A program made the translations under genes and the position numbers. From contig CM030852.1 of assembly GCA_018105865.1 (NCBI GenBank), positions 10,624,950-10,688,949 on the forward strand: a DNA stretch of 64,000 nt, read 5' to 3'. The stretch comes from Metaphire vulgaris. Lineage: Eukaryota; Annelida; Clitellata; Crassiclitellata; Megascolecidae. The notes beneath the pieces were generated by a model, which had not been told where the DNA came from, did no database searches, and was given only the letters and a program-made list of their open reading frames with translations. Every line of letters begins with the position of its first letter. The first letter of the stretch is position 1. Of the stretch, positions 34,304-45,204 are shown one piece after another.

Positions 34304-35055
34304 CAAGGCGCCTTCGAAAATGATATGTAAACTCGCAGTAAATGTTTTCAACTGCAGAACAAAAAGCCCCTCTTTAGGGTAGGCTAAATATAGTCGCTTC
34401 TCATAAACCCGTTGTAGCGTTGTAATTAAAAATTATATAGCGCATTATTACATATTATTAGAAATACTGTACGTCCGGTCTAGCGTCAACGCCATGAATT
34501 CCAAGCATACGGGCATGCATTGTCCAATTGACTTATGTGAAATCGGCGCTATGCTATAGCCTAGATTTGAATTACTAGGCCAACCTAGAACGGCAGCATT
34601 GAGACATGCACCGGTTTTGAGAAGTGACTATTTTCAGTGTTTAACGTTCTGAATTCTTGATTCAACCGTAAGCTTTTAAACCTGTAAACCATAATAGCAG
34701 TCGCAAAAGCTTAACGAATTAGCTTTATCAGTACCGCTTTACCTCATCTTTGATCCCTTTTCTGTCTAACTGCGTCGGCTCATAGAAGCCTGGATACAAA
34801 AAGGTAAGCCTTGCAAATGGTGCAAGATAATAGTTCTATGCGTTTAATCGAATAATTTTGGCAATTCCATGTTGTACTTGTAGACAAGATTTAATCCATC
34901 ACGTATTGTGGACATTTGTAAGGAAAAATTCTTTATAGATATGATGCAATAAATCACGATGTATGTTATCATTTAGAAAGGAATTAGGCATACAGACAGA
35001 ACAGCTATAACAAGAGCTGTTTATCCTCCGCGAATTGACAAAGCAAAGCACCAAC
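34304..35055. other. 5' flank of gene copy A, no gene seen
   Basis: Unique-looking AT-rich DNA with a LINE tail word TATATAGCGCATTATTA at 34433. Its end contains AGCTGTTTATC, which resembles AGCTGTTGATC just upstream of the first exons of copies B and C. Confidence 0.45.
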
Positions 35056-35121
35056 ATTCTGGCTAAGGAAAAAAGGTTCACTCATCAGGATCAAGAAAAT
35101 TCTCACATGGATGACAACATT
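35056..35121 (+). CDS. Gene copy A, N-terminal exon
   Basis: Homologous to 52725-52799 of copy B. It reads ILAKEKRFTHQDQENSHMDD then NI and ends in phase 0 at a GTGAGT donor. Relative to B it lacks three codons. The codon aligned with B's ATG is ATT, so the start is either lost, moved to the in-frame ATG at 35107 (MDDNI), or lies upstream in an exon I cannot see. Function unknown: the segment is short, charged and probably disordered. The next exon (36631) begins in phase 0, so the splice is consistent. Confidence 0.65.
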
Positions 35122-36630
35122 GTGAGTATACAGGGTGTCTCAGGAAAAAAACAGCAGACAAACTACGATTTCTTAAAACGTCCTAAATATATTTCTATCA
35201 AAATTGCCACTCGTATACAGAACATATTTCCCCACATTTCTGCCAATTTTCATCTCATTTGCATGTAAGGTGGCCATTTTGTGAGATGTCAAAAATCAAA
35301 CTTTGATTTTTGCTACTCAGTCGCAGCATGACAGGCCTAAATATCTATCTTCACATAAATTTGGCTTCATGTCAATTTTGGTAGTATTAGTAGCAGTTGT
35401 TGTTGTTGTTGCAGTAGTAGTAGTAGTAAAGTTTAAATTGAATGCAAATTTGTAAAAATGTTTTTAAATTCACAGAATTCGACATAACAAAAAAAGTTTG
35501 ATTTAAACGTTCAAAATGGGTAAAATATCGAATGAAGATAAGATGCGAATTCAGACATTGTGGTAGCTTGGATACCTAACAATTTTTGCAATTAGGGTTA
35601 GGGTTAAGGTTTGCAATTATGCCCGATAACCATCTTGAACAATTGTTGTTTAAGTTGAAATTTCTGGACAATCAATAAAATTTTGTCTGTTGATTCGTAA
35701 AAATCGAAGTTCGACTTTGATATCTCACAAAATGGCCACATTACATGCAAATGAGATGAAAATAGGCCGAAAGGTAGGGAAATATGTGCTGTACACGTGT
35801 GGACATTTTGATAGAAATATATGTAGGAATTTGTAGCAATCGTAATTTTTCTGCTGGGGGGTTCTTCCTGAGACACTTTGTAGATGCCATTATTTCTTCA
35901 ACGCTTAACATCCCTGGTGCTGCCACAATTTCTATATTTGATGCCTGTTGCCTTCCAATCTCAAGAGAACAGGGCCATGAACAAAGGGCTAGGAGGAGGG
36001 ACAATTTTCCCAGTTTCCGGGAATATGAAATGCTCCTTGTATTCTTGCACTGCAAATAGTATTTCTAACTTAAAGTTCCGGTGCTTTAGCATTGATTCTA
36101 ATAGCTGTGGATTAATCAGGGAAATTGACAGTGTTCCAGATTCTGATATTTTACACCAGTATCCAAAAAAGAGACAATTTCAATGCCTATTTGCCCATAG
36201 GGGCGGGAAGATAGATGAGTGGTAATATCACTGGGCAGGCACGCCGACGACACGGGTTCAATCCCGTAGGAACCCCTAAGGTCGACTCAGCCTTAATCGC
36301 TAGAGGGCGGTAGTAACATCAAATGAGTAGCAATGGAAACATTGCGAAAGTAACCATAGGTTCGGCGGAAGAGACTGGCCACCGTCCGCCGATGTATGGC
36401 TCAGCCACCTATGGGCTGTTGGCTACAAAATACGGGGATCAGCACCGGACCCTACGGGCATTGAGCCTACGGGTGAAATCTTTACTTTTACTTTTTATTT
36501 GCCCATAGATCTTAGGATCTCTAAATCTAATGGGGAGCGCACTTACTATATGATTAACGAAACTTCCTTTGCAGCCGATTAAAAATCCCTACAGTAAACA
36601 CTCTTGAAACATTTGTGTGATTTTGCGCAG
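35122..36630 (+). other. Intron of gene copy A
   Basis: It contains a tRNA-derived SINE (36201-36495). A degenerate segment at 36085-36175 (GAAATTGACAG, GATTCTGATAT, GAGACAATTT) matches 52925-52990 of copy B, and 36509-36630 matches 55800-55939. Telomere-like TTAGGGTTAGGG is at 35595. Confidence 0.6.
36201..36495 (+). mobile_element. Full-length tRNA-derived SINE with 13-bp duplication
   Basis: A tRNA-like head has GGGCGGGAAGATAGATGAGT and the B box GGTTCAATCCC; the body follows and the tail is (TTTAC)n. It is flanked by a perfect 13-bp duplication TATTTGCCCATAG (36188-36200 and 36496-36508). The tail resembles LINE tails of the window (GATTTTACTTTACTTTAC on the minus strand at 21.0 kb), which suggests a CR1/L2-type partner. 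Confidence 0.9.
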
Positions 36631-36823
36631 GAATCAAGTCTTCTTCCGGAATTGTTTAAAGAAATTCTAGAAAAAGCTGTTTTGGTGCAAATGTTTTCTG
36701 AAAATACCACCGAACGCCAGAGAGACGGATCTATCTTTAGTAGCTTAGCGTCAGTTGACTTTCTGTGGTGGATTTCAGTGAAGACGTCTCGCATCACTAA
36801 TAAAATTAGGCATGTCTCAAAAG
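36631..36823 (+). CDS. Gene copy A, F-box-like exon
   Basis: Acceptor gattttgcgcag, donor AAAAG-GTACAG. 193 bp, phase 0 in and phase 1 out, exactly the length of its copy-B partner (55940-56132). It reads ESSLLPELFKEILEKAVLVQ, then IFSSLASVDFLWWISVK, then NKIRHVSK. The layout LPELL..IL..... (about 25 residues) LASV..LWW..LK follows the F-box pattern, in which LP starts helix 1 and the V..W pair sits in helix 3. If right, the protein could dock to SKP1 in an SCF-type ubiquitin ligase. This is inference from pattern only; no other domain fits better to my eye. The conserved residues between A and B (LLPEL, KAVLVQM, SIF, LASV, FLWW, NKI) support a folded domain under constraint. Confidence 0.72.
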
Positions 36824-37743
36824 GTACAGGTCTATTCTTTATTGTCGTCTTGGAATGGACTTCAGATTAGAGGTGCGCACGAGGACTGATTGTTGTCCCC
36901 ATCCCCTCCCGTCCCCGCAAACCTTTTCTCCATTCTCACCCCGTCCCCATTGACTTAAAACCCATCCCCACCCTATCCCCTCATCTCTTTCCCCATCCCC
37001 ATCCCCGTCCTCCGGTGCAGCTGAAACGGCTCTGATAACTCTGATTCTTACCTGCTGTGCTTATCAAAAACGCTCAAGTTCTCAATTGGCTCTCTACTTT
37101 ACTTCATTCTAGGTCTTAGTTCAGCACCCAGCCCTTATTGTTTACCAACTGTATGCTAACAATGGAAGCCAAGTGATCCAACTGTAATCTTACCTGGCCT
37201 AACAGTTCAATTTCATGACCTTTGATTTTGAAACTGACAGGTATGCACTGCTATAGCTAGTCGCTACGCTGAAATCGGCTGAACGCAAGATCATTGATCT
37301 AGGAGATTGATCGTCCCCATTTTCGCAATATTTATGGCATTTTTCATACCGCATCCGCGGTACTACCGTGAGCTTTGCCTCCGTTATCGCTGTACTACTG
37401 CCATATTTTTATCGTTCCTATTAAAATTTCGGTACAATTACAGGTTTTAACCCGTTACAGCGGTAAATCCGTGGAATACCGCGGTAGCCATCACTGTGCA
37501 CTCATCTACTCCAGATTTCTTACTCAAAGCCACGGTCGTTGTACCATTGGTACTATTTGCTTTGATTTCCGTTCAAAAACTATGTCCTAGATTACATTTG
37601 CTTGCTTCAGAACATTTAAATCTATGTCAAACGACAATAATTGTGAATCATAGTATCGGTGAAACAATACAATCGCCTATTGTTGGTTGTCCTAGGCAAG
37701 TAGGCCTATGACCTGTAGTGTTCAATATCCGGGTCCTAATACA
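36824..37743 (+). other. Intron of gene copy A, CCCCATCCC-rich relics
   Basis: 36890-37020 is a CCCCATCCCC-rich stretch, possibly a degraded hAT element. No exon is seen. The intron continues to 44875. Confidence 0.5.
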
Positions 37744-37981
37744 CAGGCTTCTCCATGTGACAGATTTTCTGTCCCATTCCCATCCCATCCCATCCCATGG
37801 CAATTTATGCCTGTCCCATCCCATCCCATCGTCCCATCGGATTCCCATTCTATTATTAATATAAAATATTTGTCACGTGCGGGAGTATAATTAAAACTGT
37901 ACTCGTCTATTTTCGTCTAGGGGTAAACTTTACTCACTGCACGATAACATTGAAAAAATTCTTCTTATTAAAACTCTATTT

Positions 37982-38963
37982 CAGCGTTGTCCAACCTTCA
38001 TGCTCTTGCGGGCAGCACAAAAATGTTTACACCCTTGTAGCACTTAATATTGCATAATATGATATATGTATGCCATATAAAACTGTTATAAAATAAGCAG
38101 AGGCGTCATTTAGAAATGGGGGGCAGAGAAGGTGTCGTGGCCCCAAGGAAATGAAGAAATGATGTATTAAATAAATAAATAAATGTAAAATATGCAAAAA
38201 TTGGCCAAAAATTGTTAAAAATTTGCCAAAAAATGTCTTGCCCCGCCCCTAAGAAAAGTGTGAAATGACGCCACTGAAAATAAGACTATATACGACTAGT
38301 GTAAGACTAGGCCTAAGTGTTAACCAAGAAATAAAAAACACTTCGGTGGTAACTGCTATAAACAGCTATATTGCTATAATATTATCATTTTAACATAGTA
38401 TTCCAGTTAAAATTAAGAAGCAAGTAAGTATTGGTATTCTACCGGCTTAGTGTCTAAGTTAGATTTAGTAAGACTAGTGACAGTCATTCGATTGATTCTG
38501 TTCAATTTCAATCTAATGATCCATTCTATTCTATTGATTGAAAACTTTCTAATCTAGTGCGAGCACTGCGGAAAAGGGTTTTCTCTAACAATTCCAGCAA
38601 TATCAATATCAATACTTGTGGCGCCAAGTCGTATTCAAGAAACGAGAGTGTTTTTACATTAGCAAACTGCTGAAACGGCGTAACATTTTAAATGAGCGAG
38701 AACGAGACTTGCAGCGAGATGACAAATGTAAGCAAGTTAATAATAAGTAGCAAATAAGTAAGTTTAATTATATTACCGCCGTCACCTGTGGTGTGGATAA
38801 GTAAGCAATTTGGTAACCTCCTAGTCCAAGTATAGTCCTAGGAAATAACGGTAATAACCGGTCCTATAGCAAAACATTTTATTTTTCCAAACTCGGTGGC
38901 GGGCCGGATGAAACTGGTCCGCGGGCCGGATCCGGCCCGCGGGCCGCCAGTTGGACAACCCTG
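37982..38963. mobile_element. hAT-type element nested in the 5.5-kb element
   Basis: Ends CAGCGTTGTCCAACCTT and AGTTGGACAACCCTG, flanked by a perfect 8-bp duplication CTCTATTT (37974-37981 and 38964-38971). 982 bp; the GC-rich inner right end GGGCCGGATCCGGCCCGCGG is typical of hAT elements with the CAGGGTTGTCCAAC end. It holds another element, 38098-38276. Confidence 0.93.
38098..38276. mobile_element. hAT-type element, third level of nesting
   Basis: Ends CAGAGGCGTCATTT and AAATGACGCCACTG, flanked by a perfect 8-bp duplication AAAATAAG (38090-38097 and 38277-38284). Minus-oriented member of the 10311-10633 family. Confidence 0.95.
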
Positions 38964-39366
38964 CTCTATTTATTCTTAATTAAAACAAACATTCTTTCTT
39001 ATAGCGGTCATCAAATGGACTCATCTATATAATCTTTCTAATTGTCTATAAGTAAACGTGGCAAAACTACAATCTAACGACGGGTTGCTAATGTCAACTT
39101 AAACAGCTGGCAAATGCCACAACATTCAACTTCAATAAAATAATTAAATGAAGTCCTGAGACTCAGTCCTATTCGACTCGATGAGTCACAAACACCACAC
39201 GAACTGAATACACGATACGACAATTAATTTAAATCTCTAAATTTGCGACGAAGACAGGAAACGCTTCTTCGGTCGACCTTCTTCTCTTTCGGCGGAACGT
39301 CGACTCTCCTCCGGCGATCGAACGATTCTCGATTCGAACTTTCATCATCATCATCATGTGTCATCT

Positions 39367-40482
39367 TCATATCTGAAGGTTGACGGTCATGAGTTGTTTC
39401 CACTTCGTTCTGTCTTCAGCAATCCTTTTTAGTCTTCCGTAGTTCTTTTCCTGTATGTGTTCCTTAACGTCGTCCAGCCAGTCTCTTCTAGGTCTTCCTC
39501 TGGCCCTGTTTCCCTCATATCTGCCCTCTAATAGGACTTTTGCTTGTTCTGTGCTTGAACCCCGCATTATGTGTCCAGCATACTGAGTTTTCCTGTTTAT
39601 AATTTCTGTCAGGAGTTGTCTCTTTTCTCCAATTTTCTTTAGTACCTCTTCATTTGTTATTCTCTCTTGCCAGCTAATTTTCAAGATTCTTCTGAAGCAC
39701 CACATTTCAAAGGCCTGTATTTTATTTTTCAACTGCTTTGTTAGAGTCCAGCATTCGCAGGAGAATGTGATAACCGAGTATACATAGCATCTCAGGATTC
39801 GTAGTTTTAGTGCTTGGTCTAGGTTTCTTCTTAGTAATTATTTTTGTTTCCAAAAGGCTTCTTTGGCCATAGCAATTCTGGCGTTTATGTCTCTTGTGCA
39901 TCGTCCATTCTCTGTTATGAAACTGCCCAAATATTTGTATTCCTTTACTTGTTCCAACTTAGGGTTATCAATTAAGATGTTGTGTTTCTCATTTTTGTGT
40001 TTGCTTACTATCATCGTTTTTGTTTTCTTTCTGTTAATTTCCATCCCGTATTCTTTGCTTTTGTCGTTTAGCTTGTTAATTATGAGTTGGAGGTCTTCCT
40101 CTTTTTCTGTAAAGATTACCGTATCATCTGCATATCTGAGTATGTTATAGATTGTTCCATTGATTTTTATTCCAGGAGTTTGTTCTAATGCTTCCTTTAT
40201 TGATAGCTCTGTATATAGGTTAAATAGTAAAAGGGATAGTATGCATCCTTGTCTGACTCCTTTTTTTATTTGTTCTCGTATCTTCTCGGATTCCTCCTCT
40301 TTTATTCTTATGGTGGCGTATTCATTCCAGTATAAGTTACAGATTAAATTTTGCTCCAGTTTTGGTATTCCTGCCCACTTTAGTGTCTCCAATAGCTTTT
40401 GATGATTTATTCTGTCGAATGCTTTTTTATAATCAATGAAGCATATGTGTAATTTCTTTCCCATTTTTGGGCGTTTTCGCAA
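39367..40482 (-). pseudogene. LINE reverse transcriptase, catalytic and C-terminal parts
   Basis: Frames on the minus strand: 40482-39838 has HICFIDYKKAFDRINHQKLL (motif A), KKGVRQGCILSLLLFN (motif B), ILRYADDTVIFTEKEEDL (motif C) and EYKYLGSFITENGRCTRD. 39732-39367 has FEMWCFRRILKISWQ, GHIMRG and GRPRRDWLDDVKEHIQEKNY, ending in a stop just before the 3' tail. A stop next to the FWKQK position (39838) and a frame change separate the two. The catalytic residues are intact. Confidence 0.9.
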
Positions 40483-40937
40483 AGTATCCTTAATTGAAAG
40501 ATGGCATCTCTGGTTCCTTTACCTTTTCTGAAGCCCAGTTGATTTTCTGATAATATTGATTCTGCTAATGGCGTGATTCTGTTCTTTATTACTTGTAGTA
40601 AGATTTTAGATGCATGCGATATCAAGCTTATAATTCTGTAGTCGTCGCAGTCTTGTGCTTTGTTTATCTTTGGGATTGGGACGAATATGCATTTTAAGAA
40701 ATCCTCCGGTATGTCTCCTGTTTTGTATATTATGTTTATTAGCTCTGTGATTATTTCATATCCTACCGGCCCCAAGTTTTGTATAAGTTCTGCGCAAATT
40801 CCATCTTCTCCAGTTGCTTTCTTTTTGGGTAATTTCTTTATAATCTGTCTTATTTCTTCTTCAGTTATAATCGTTTCTTCCTTTGAGTGATTAATTTTTG
40901 GAATTTCTCCTCTATTGTCATTGTACAAAGGATTCAA
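40407..40937 (-). pseudogene. LINE reverse transcriptase, N-terminal part
   Basis: The minus strand reads EEEIRQIIKKLPKKKATGED, GICAELIQNLGPVGYEII, FVPIPKINKAQDCDDYR, ENQLGFRKGKGTRDAIFQLR, then loses frame just before motif A. KKAxGEDG and GFRKGKGTRDA are RT motifs 0 and 2. The break at about 40460 (an A-run) separates it from the catalytic part. Confidence 0.88.
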
Positions 40938-41087
40938 CGTATTCTTTCCATCTGATCAGTATGTCCTCCTTTTTACCAGTAGTTTCCCATTCTTATCTCT
41001 GATAATGTGGTTTGGGTTGTTTCTCTGCATGTTCAACTCCTTGATTTTTTTATATACTAGAGAGGTTGTGCCTTTTGTCTAACTCTT

Positions 41088-42365
41088 CTATTTCCTTGCA
41101 CTTCTCATTGATAAATTTGTTTTTTGCGTCTCTGCACATTTTTGTATTTCATGTTTTAGTTGTAAATACGTTTGTTGCGATTTGTCAGAATCCTTATTTT
41201 TATGCTTCTTCCTTTCCTCCATTTTATTCTGTATTTCCGTTGTTATCCATGGCTGCTTCATGTGTTGTTCTTGCTTTCCGCATAAGTTGTCTGCTACCTC
41301 TGTTATGCATTCTTTTAGCTGTTTCCAGATTATCTTTTGGTCCTTTTCTTTCTTTGTGTCTTCCAGTTTTTCGTTTGTAGCCCTTTCGTATTCTTCTTTT
41401 ATAGATTGATCCTTTAATTTGTCTATGTTCCAGCTTTTCTTATGTCTTTTCTTTTTAATTTGTTTCAGAGATATTTGTTTCAGTGTCATGACTACAGAGT
41501 TGTGGTCTGATTCGCAATCAGCTCCTGGTCTAGATTTGCAGTTTTTGACACCATTCCGATATCTTTTGTCGATGAGTATATAGTCAATTTGGTTTTTGTG
41601 TATTTTGTCTGGAGCTGTCCAAGTGTGCCTTGCTTTTTCTTTTTGCTCATACCACGTGTTTGTTATGCATAAATTTTCTCTCCTGCAGAAATCCACCAGC
41701 AGTTGTCCTCCCTCGCTTCTTTTGCCCAAGCCAAAAGGTCCCACTGTGTCATCTTCTTTTGTTTCCCCAACCTTGGCGTTGAAATCGCCCATTATGATTA
41801 GGCAATCTTTGTATTCTTTATGTTCTTTGATGATCTTATCTAGTTCTTCGTAGAAGGTTTCCTTTATTGATTCTTCTGCATCTTCATTTGGTCCATAGAC
41901 TTGTATTATGAGTATATTTCTTGGTTTAGCCTGGAGTTTGACCAGTATGATTCTCTCGGATATTTCTTGGTGGTATATGATTGTACTTGCAATCTTTTCT
42001 CTTAGAATGAGGGCTACGCCTTTTCGATTGTGATTTCCTCCAGAGTATATCACTTTATAGTTGTTTTCTTGCCCTGGTATACACGTTGTGAAATTTCCAC
42101 ATTCTTTCCAAAATGTTTCTGCTATTCCTATTATATCTAGCTCCATGGTGTTCATTTCTTGTATTATGTTCGCTAATTTACCTGGCTTGTTAAGTCCTCT
42201 GACATTCCATGTTCCTACTTTACAGTTTCCTACTTTACAACAGTTGCTGGATGACGGTGCAGTGTTGCCTGTTGTACCACATCCACTCCACCGGGCTGGA
42301 TTGGTGATCTTAGTATGATCACCCCCCCGTTTGCCGAGACTTGCATTCTTGTTTCGACTATTCAT
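41088..42365 (-). pseudogene. LINE AP-type endonuclease, 425-codon open frame
   Basis: A single open frame with all catalytic landmarks of the exonuclease-endonuclease-phosphatase fold: CKVGTWNVRGLNKPGK (motif I Asn), IIGIAETFW (catalytic Glu), VYGPNEDA, IIMGDFNAKVG (Asp and Asn), NQIDYILIDKR and SDHNSVVMTL (Asp-His pair). The enzyme nicks target DNA for target-primed reverse transcription. It opens about 375 bp after the element's 5' end, and is interrupted before the RT part at 40937-41088. Confidence 0.92.
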
Positions 42366-43281
42366 GACCTTTCTTGGAGGCTCTTAATTGCGGCGGGCCC
42401 CCAGAACCATCGCAATCGCAATGCCTGAACCATTTTAAACTGTCGTTCTCATCTGCTTCAGGTTGTTTCTCCAGCTGCCGTTATCCAGAGTGTTTCTGGT
42501 GTCCGCCATCTGAGATAACCCACAACTTGCTGCCATTGTGGGTGATACCGTTGCCTGCTATTAGCCGTATGTTTTCAGGGTTCCTGACAGACCTGTCCAC
42601 CTCGCGTAGCGCCCTAGGTGATACTTCAACACAAGGTTTTCATCACTGATGGCATAGCTCTGTCAGGCATACCCCTACTTCTATACGTTGCCACCTCCTT
42701 CGCCCCTTTGAGGCTGTACAGGTCGGGTTTTAGAAGGAGGATTCGAACTTTAACCGTCGTAAACAAATCGGCTGTCGTCCAACGGAAACGCGACACGTCT
42801 GGATCCCGTCTGAAACGCGTGTTCCTATTGGTTGACACAAACACATAAGCACACAGGGTCAACTTACTGTGCAAAACCTACTAATATTCCACTTACTTGC
42901 CAACTATCCTCTAACATCACAATTAATCATATGTAAGACAGTTCAAATGAAATTATGAATTAATGAATTATAAAATTTATGAAAGTTTAGGTTTAATGCC
43001 TACTAAATAGGACTACATGTACAAAGGGTCATGTAAAGAATTTATAAACTATTAAATTTATGTACCACCACAAAATATAGGTGCAATATTATGACTAGAT
43101 GAAGAAAAAGAAGGAAAAAAGCTTCAAAAAGGTAAAAAAATTAAAAATTAAGAGTTGCTCTGTCCCATGAGTCCCATGGGATGGGACGGAACAGTGCTGT
43201 CCCATCGGGCCATCCCATCCCATCCCATGGCACGAATCCCATGGAATTCCCATGGGACGTCCCGTTCCATGAACAAGCCTG

Positions 43282-44875
43282 CTAATACACACTTCTGTTG
43301 ACGGAGTTTGTAATATTAGTGCCTATGGGAAAGTTTGATGTAGGATGCTTGCCTTTAATTATGAAATTCAATTCTTGTTTATTCTCTAAGTTGCGTTGAT
43401 GCCCGTATGAGGTTGCTTATGCCTCATTATATGAAATGTGCAGCTGTACATGAAGATCAGAAATTAAATTTCAGCTAGCTGACAGTTTGGGACAGTAGCA
43501 CAGTAGCACTTGACAACAGAATTTATCGTCTATAACTTTTTCAATTAAAAATATTATTCATATTGTGAAAGCCTGCCTTCTAAACTACTATATTGATTAG
43601 TTGTTTAATGATTCGAATTCGAATACTCTCTTCTTAACTGCAGTGCCGGATTAAGCACCGTGGAGGCCCATAGGCAGTCAAACTTTTGGGGCCCCAGGGA
43701 CCAGGCCCCTAATGACTAATTTTTCTTTCTTCGCTTCTCTGTTCCGCTTTCGTGCCTTTTCTCGTTGATCGACATTTTTTCTAGAGGCCTATTAATTTAA
43801 TTTATAGTTATTTAATTTTATTTAATTTAACTACTAACTTGAAGAAGTTTAAGTGTAAACATTATTGTATGACGTCAGCGTCGTCACGTGCCTTTCAAAT
43901 AGCGCTATTCTTAAGAATAAGCAAGTAAAAAATTTCTTTCGTCACTGTCTCGTGAAGCCCTAAAAGTCGCGGTAGTGATACAGAGTGGGGTGATTGACCG
44001 CTTAAATATCTAACTTTATTAACGCATCATCAAAAATAGAAAATAAACAATCCGTTGTGTACTGTGTAGGCCTAAATCCTTTAAGACAATTTTGCCGAGC
44101 GATCGGAAGGAATTTGAGCGTTATTATTAAAATTTCTGCAGTTTCAAGCTTTCGCTGAAAATATCTTTAACCGAAAAGAAATACAAATGAAATAGTACTC
44201 AAGAGAGCTGCTACAAAAAGGAAATTGCTCTATACAATACAACACGAAAAAGACAACTTCCATTTATTTTTTGGACATATAATGAGAATGAACGGAATAG
44301 AAAACTTGGCAATCCCTGGAAAAGTCGAAAGAAAAAGATCAAGCGGAAGACCAAGAATGACGTATATCAGGTGTTTATTGACCGACATGGAGAGGTAACT
44401 ACAAAAGTATGACTCATACAATCTACGAAAATGGAGAGAAATTGAAGTCTATAGTCGTCAACGTAGAAACACACGACACTTAAAGAAGAAGATTAAAATT
44501 GACTCTAATTGGTAAGATTGAGGCAAAATGGAGACTAAACCTAAACATGTCAACGGCCTTGAACTTCACGCATGTGGCGGATCATGTGACTAGCTTTGAA
44601 TGGGGGTAATGTGGGTAAAGTCAGGAACATTCCAATTGCCTGTTGCGACCTCTATTGATCAACAGACAAAGAATAATGAAATTCTATTCGATAACCAGGT
44701 GCCCTATTAAAATGGGTATCACTAAACGAAAAATAATCAACTATCAAAGTATACATACCTGTACTTCACCTACACTATCTTGTTAAGAGAAAATATTCAA
44801 ATTATTGAATTCATGTAGGTCTACTGTACTTTATCGTATTTATACATCATGAATGTGAATGTTGATTGCTTTCAG
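43282..44875 (+). other. Intron of gene copy A with duplicated intron remnants
   Basis: Three pieces match the copy-B intron in order: 43320-43440 with 58620-58740, 43965-44100 with 58985-59100 (GTGGGG-GATTGACCGC), and 44590-44720 with 59205-59335 (AACATTCCA-TT). Between them are a hAT end (CAGTGCCGGATTAAGC at about 43643) and a LINE fragment (44210-44510). Confidence 0.6.
44210..44510 (+). pseudogene. LINE C-terminal fragment
   Basis: The plus strand reads FGHIMRMNGIENLAIPGKVE then RKRSSGRPRMTYIRCLLTDM, the GHIMR and GRPR..W/Y landmarks of RTE-like LINE C-termini. It sits in the intron and is absent from the matching intron of copy B, so it inserted after the duplication or was deleted in B. 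Confidence 0.78.
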
Positions 44876-45160
44876 TTTATTTTCAAAGAGCGCAGATGCG
44901 ATCGACAATTATCAGAAACAATCGAAACTTTCTTAAAGAAGTCATAGATCCTGACAAAATCCTTCTCTCCTCGGAGTCTTGTGGCTGTCTCACAGAAGAC
45001 CAAGTGACATTTCTAACAGTACTAAGAAATGACAAAGAAAAGACACACGAACTTCTGCTTATGTTACAAGACTTCCCTCTTCAGAAATACTCCAGATTTA
45101 TTGATTTCCTGTTTGCCACAAATCAAACGTCAGCTGCCTTGGTTCTTGAAAGAGGAGGAG
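44876..45160 (+). CDS. Gene copy A, CARD-like exon
   Basis: Acceptor ttgctttcag, donor GGAGGAG-GTTCGC (weak but GT). 285 bp, phase 1 in and out. With the G of the previous exon it begins VYFQRAQMRSTIIRNNRNFL, then CGCLTEDQVTFL, ELLLMLQDFPLQKYSRFIDF and ALVLERGG. The sequence fits the six-helix caspase-recruitment domain: a helix with RNNRNFLKEV, the CLT(E/D)DQV turn before helix 3, a (H)ELLxML helix, the (Y)S..ID(F)LF helix and a final ALVLE. CARDs pair with other CARDs to build immune or apoptotic complexes in the cytoplasm. Copy B differs at about 26 of 95 residues by my count. A LINE fragment starts about 45 bp past the donor. Confidence 0.85.
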
Positions 45161-45204
45161 GTTCGCAAAGCACCATCATATTTTAAACAATTTTAAAATT
45201 ATTA

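Larger units (their letters stand above)
39343..42739 (-). mobile_element. Full-length RTE-like LINE with 12-bp target duplication
   Basis: It is 3.4 kb long, flanked by GATTCGAACTTT on both sides (39331-39342 and 42740-42751). On the minus strand: about 370 bp of 5' leader with a short open stretch (GNGITHNGSKLWVISDGGHQ), an apurinic-type endonuclease, a reverse transcriptase with YADD, a C-terminal GRPRRDWLDDV segment and a 3' tail ATG(ATG)n. Only a few frameshifts break the coding part. The compact size, one endonuclease-plus-RT ORF and TGA-type tandem tail fit the RTE group; the exact clade needs a tree. A truncated near-identical copy is at 29050-30084. Confidence 0.93.
37744..43281. mobile_element. 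Outer hAT-type element, 5.5 kb with nested insertions
   Basis: The left end CAGGCTTCTCCATG and right end CATGAACAAGCCTG are flanked by a perfect 8-bp duplication CTAATACA (37736-37743 and 43282-43289). Both ends carry the subterminal repeat CCCATCCCATCCCATGG (37780-37800 and 43213-43229). Inside are another hAT element (37982-38963), which contains a third (38098-38276), and a full-length LINE (39343-42739). Removing these leaves about 1.2 kb without a readable transposase, so the outer element was non-autonomous or is decayed. Confidence 0.85.

Noticed and set aside
36201..36275. Functional tRNA gene
   Set aside because: A and B boxes are present, but the acceptor and anticodon arms do not fold well, the unit continues into a SINE body and has a 13-bp target duplication.
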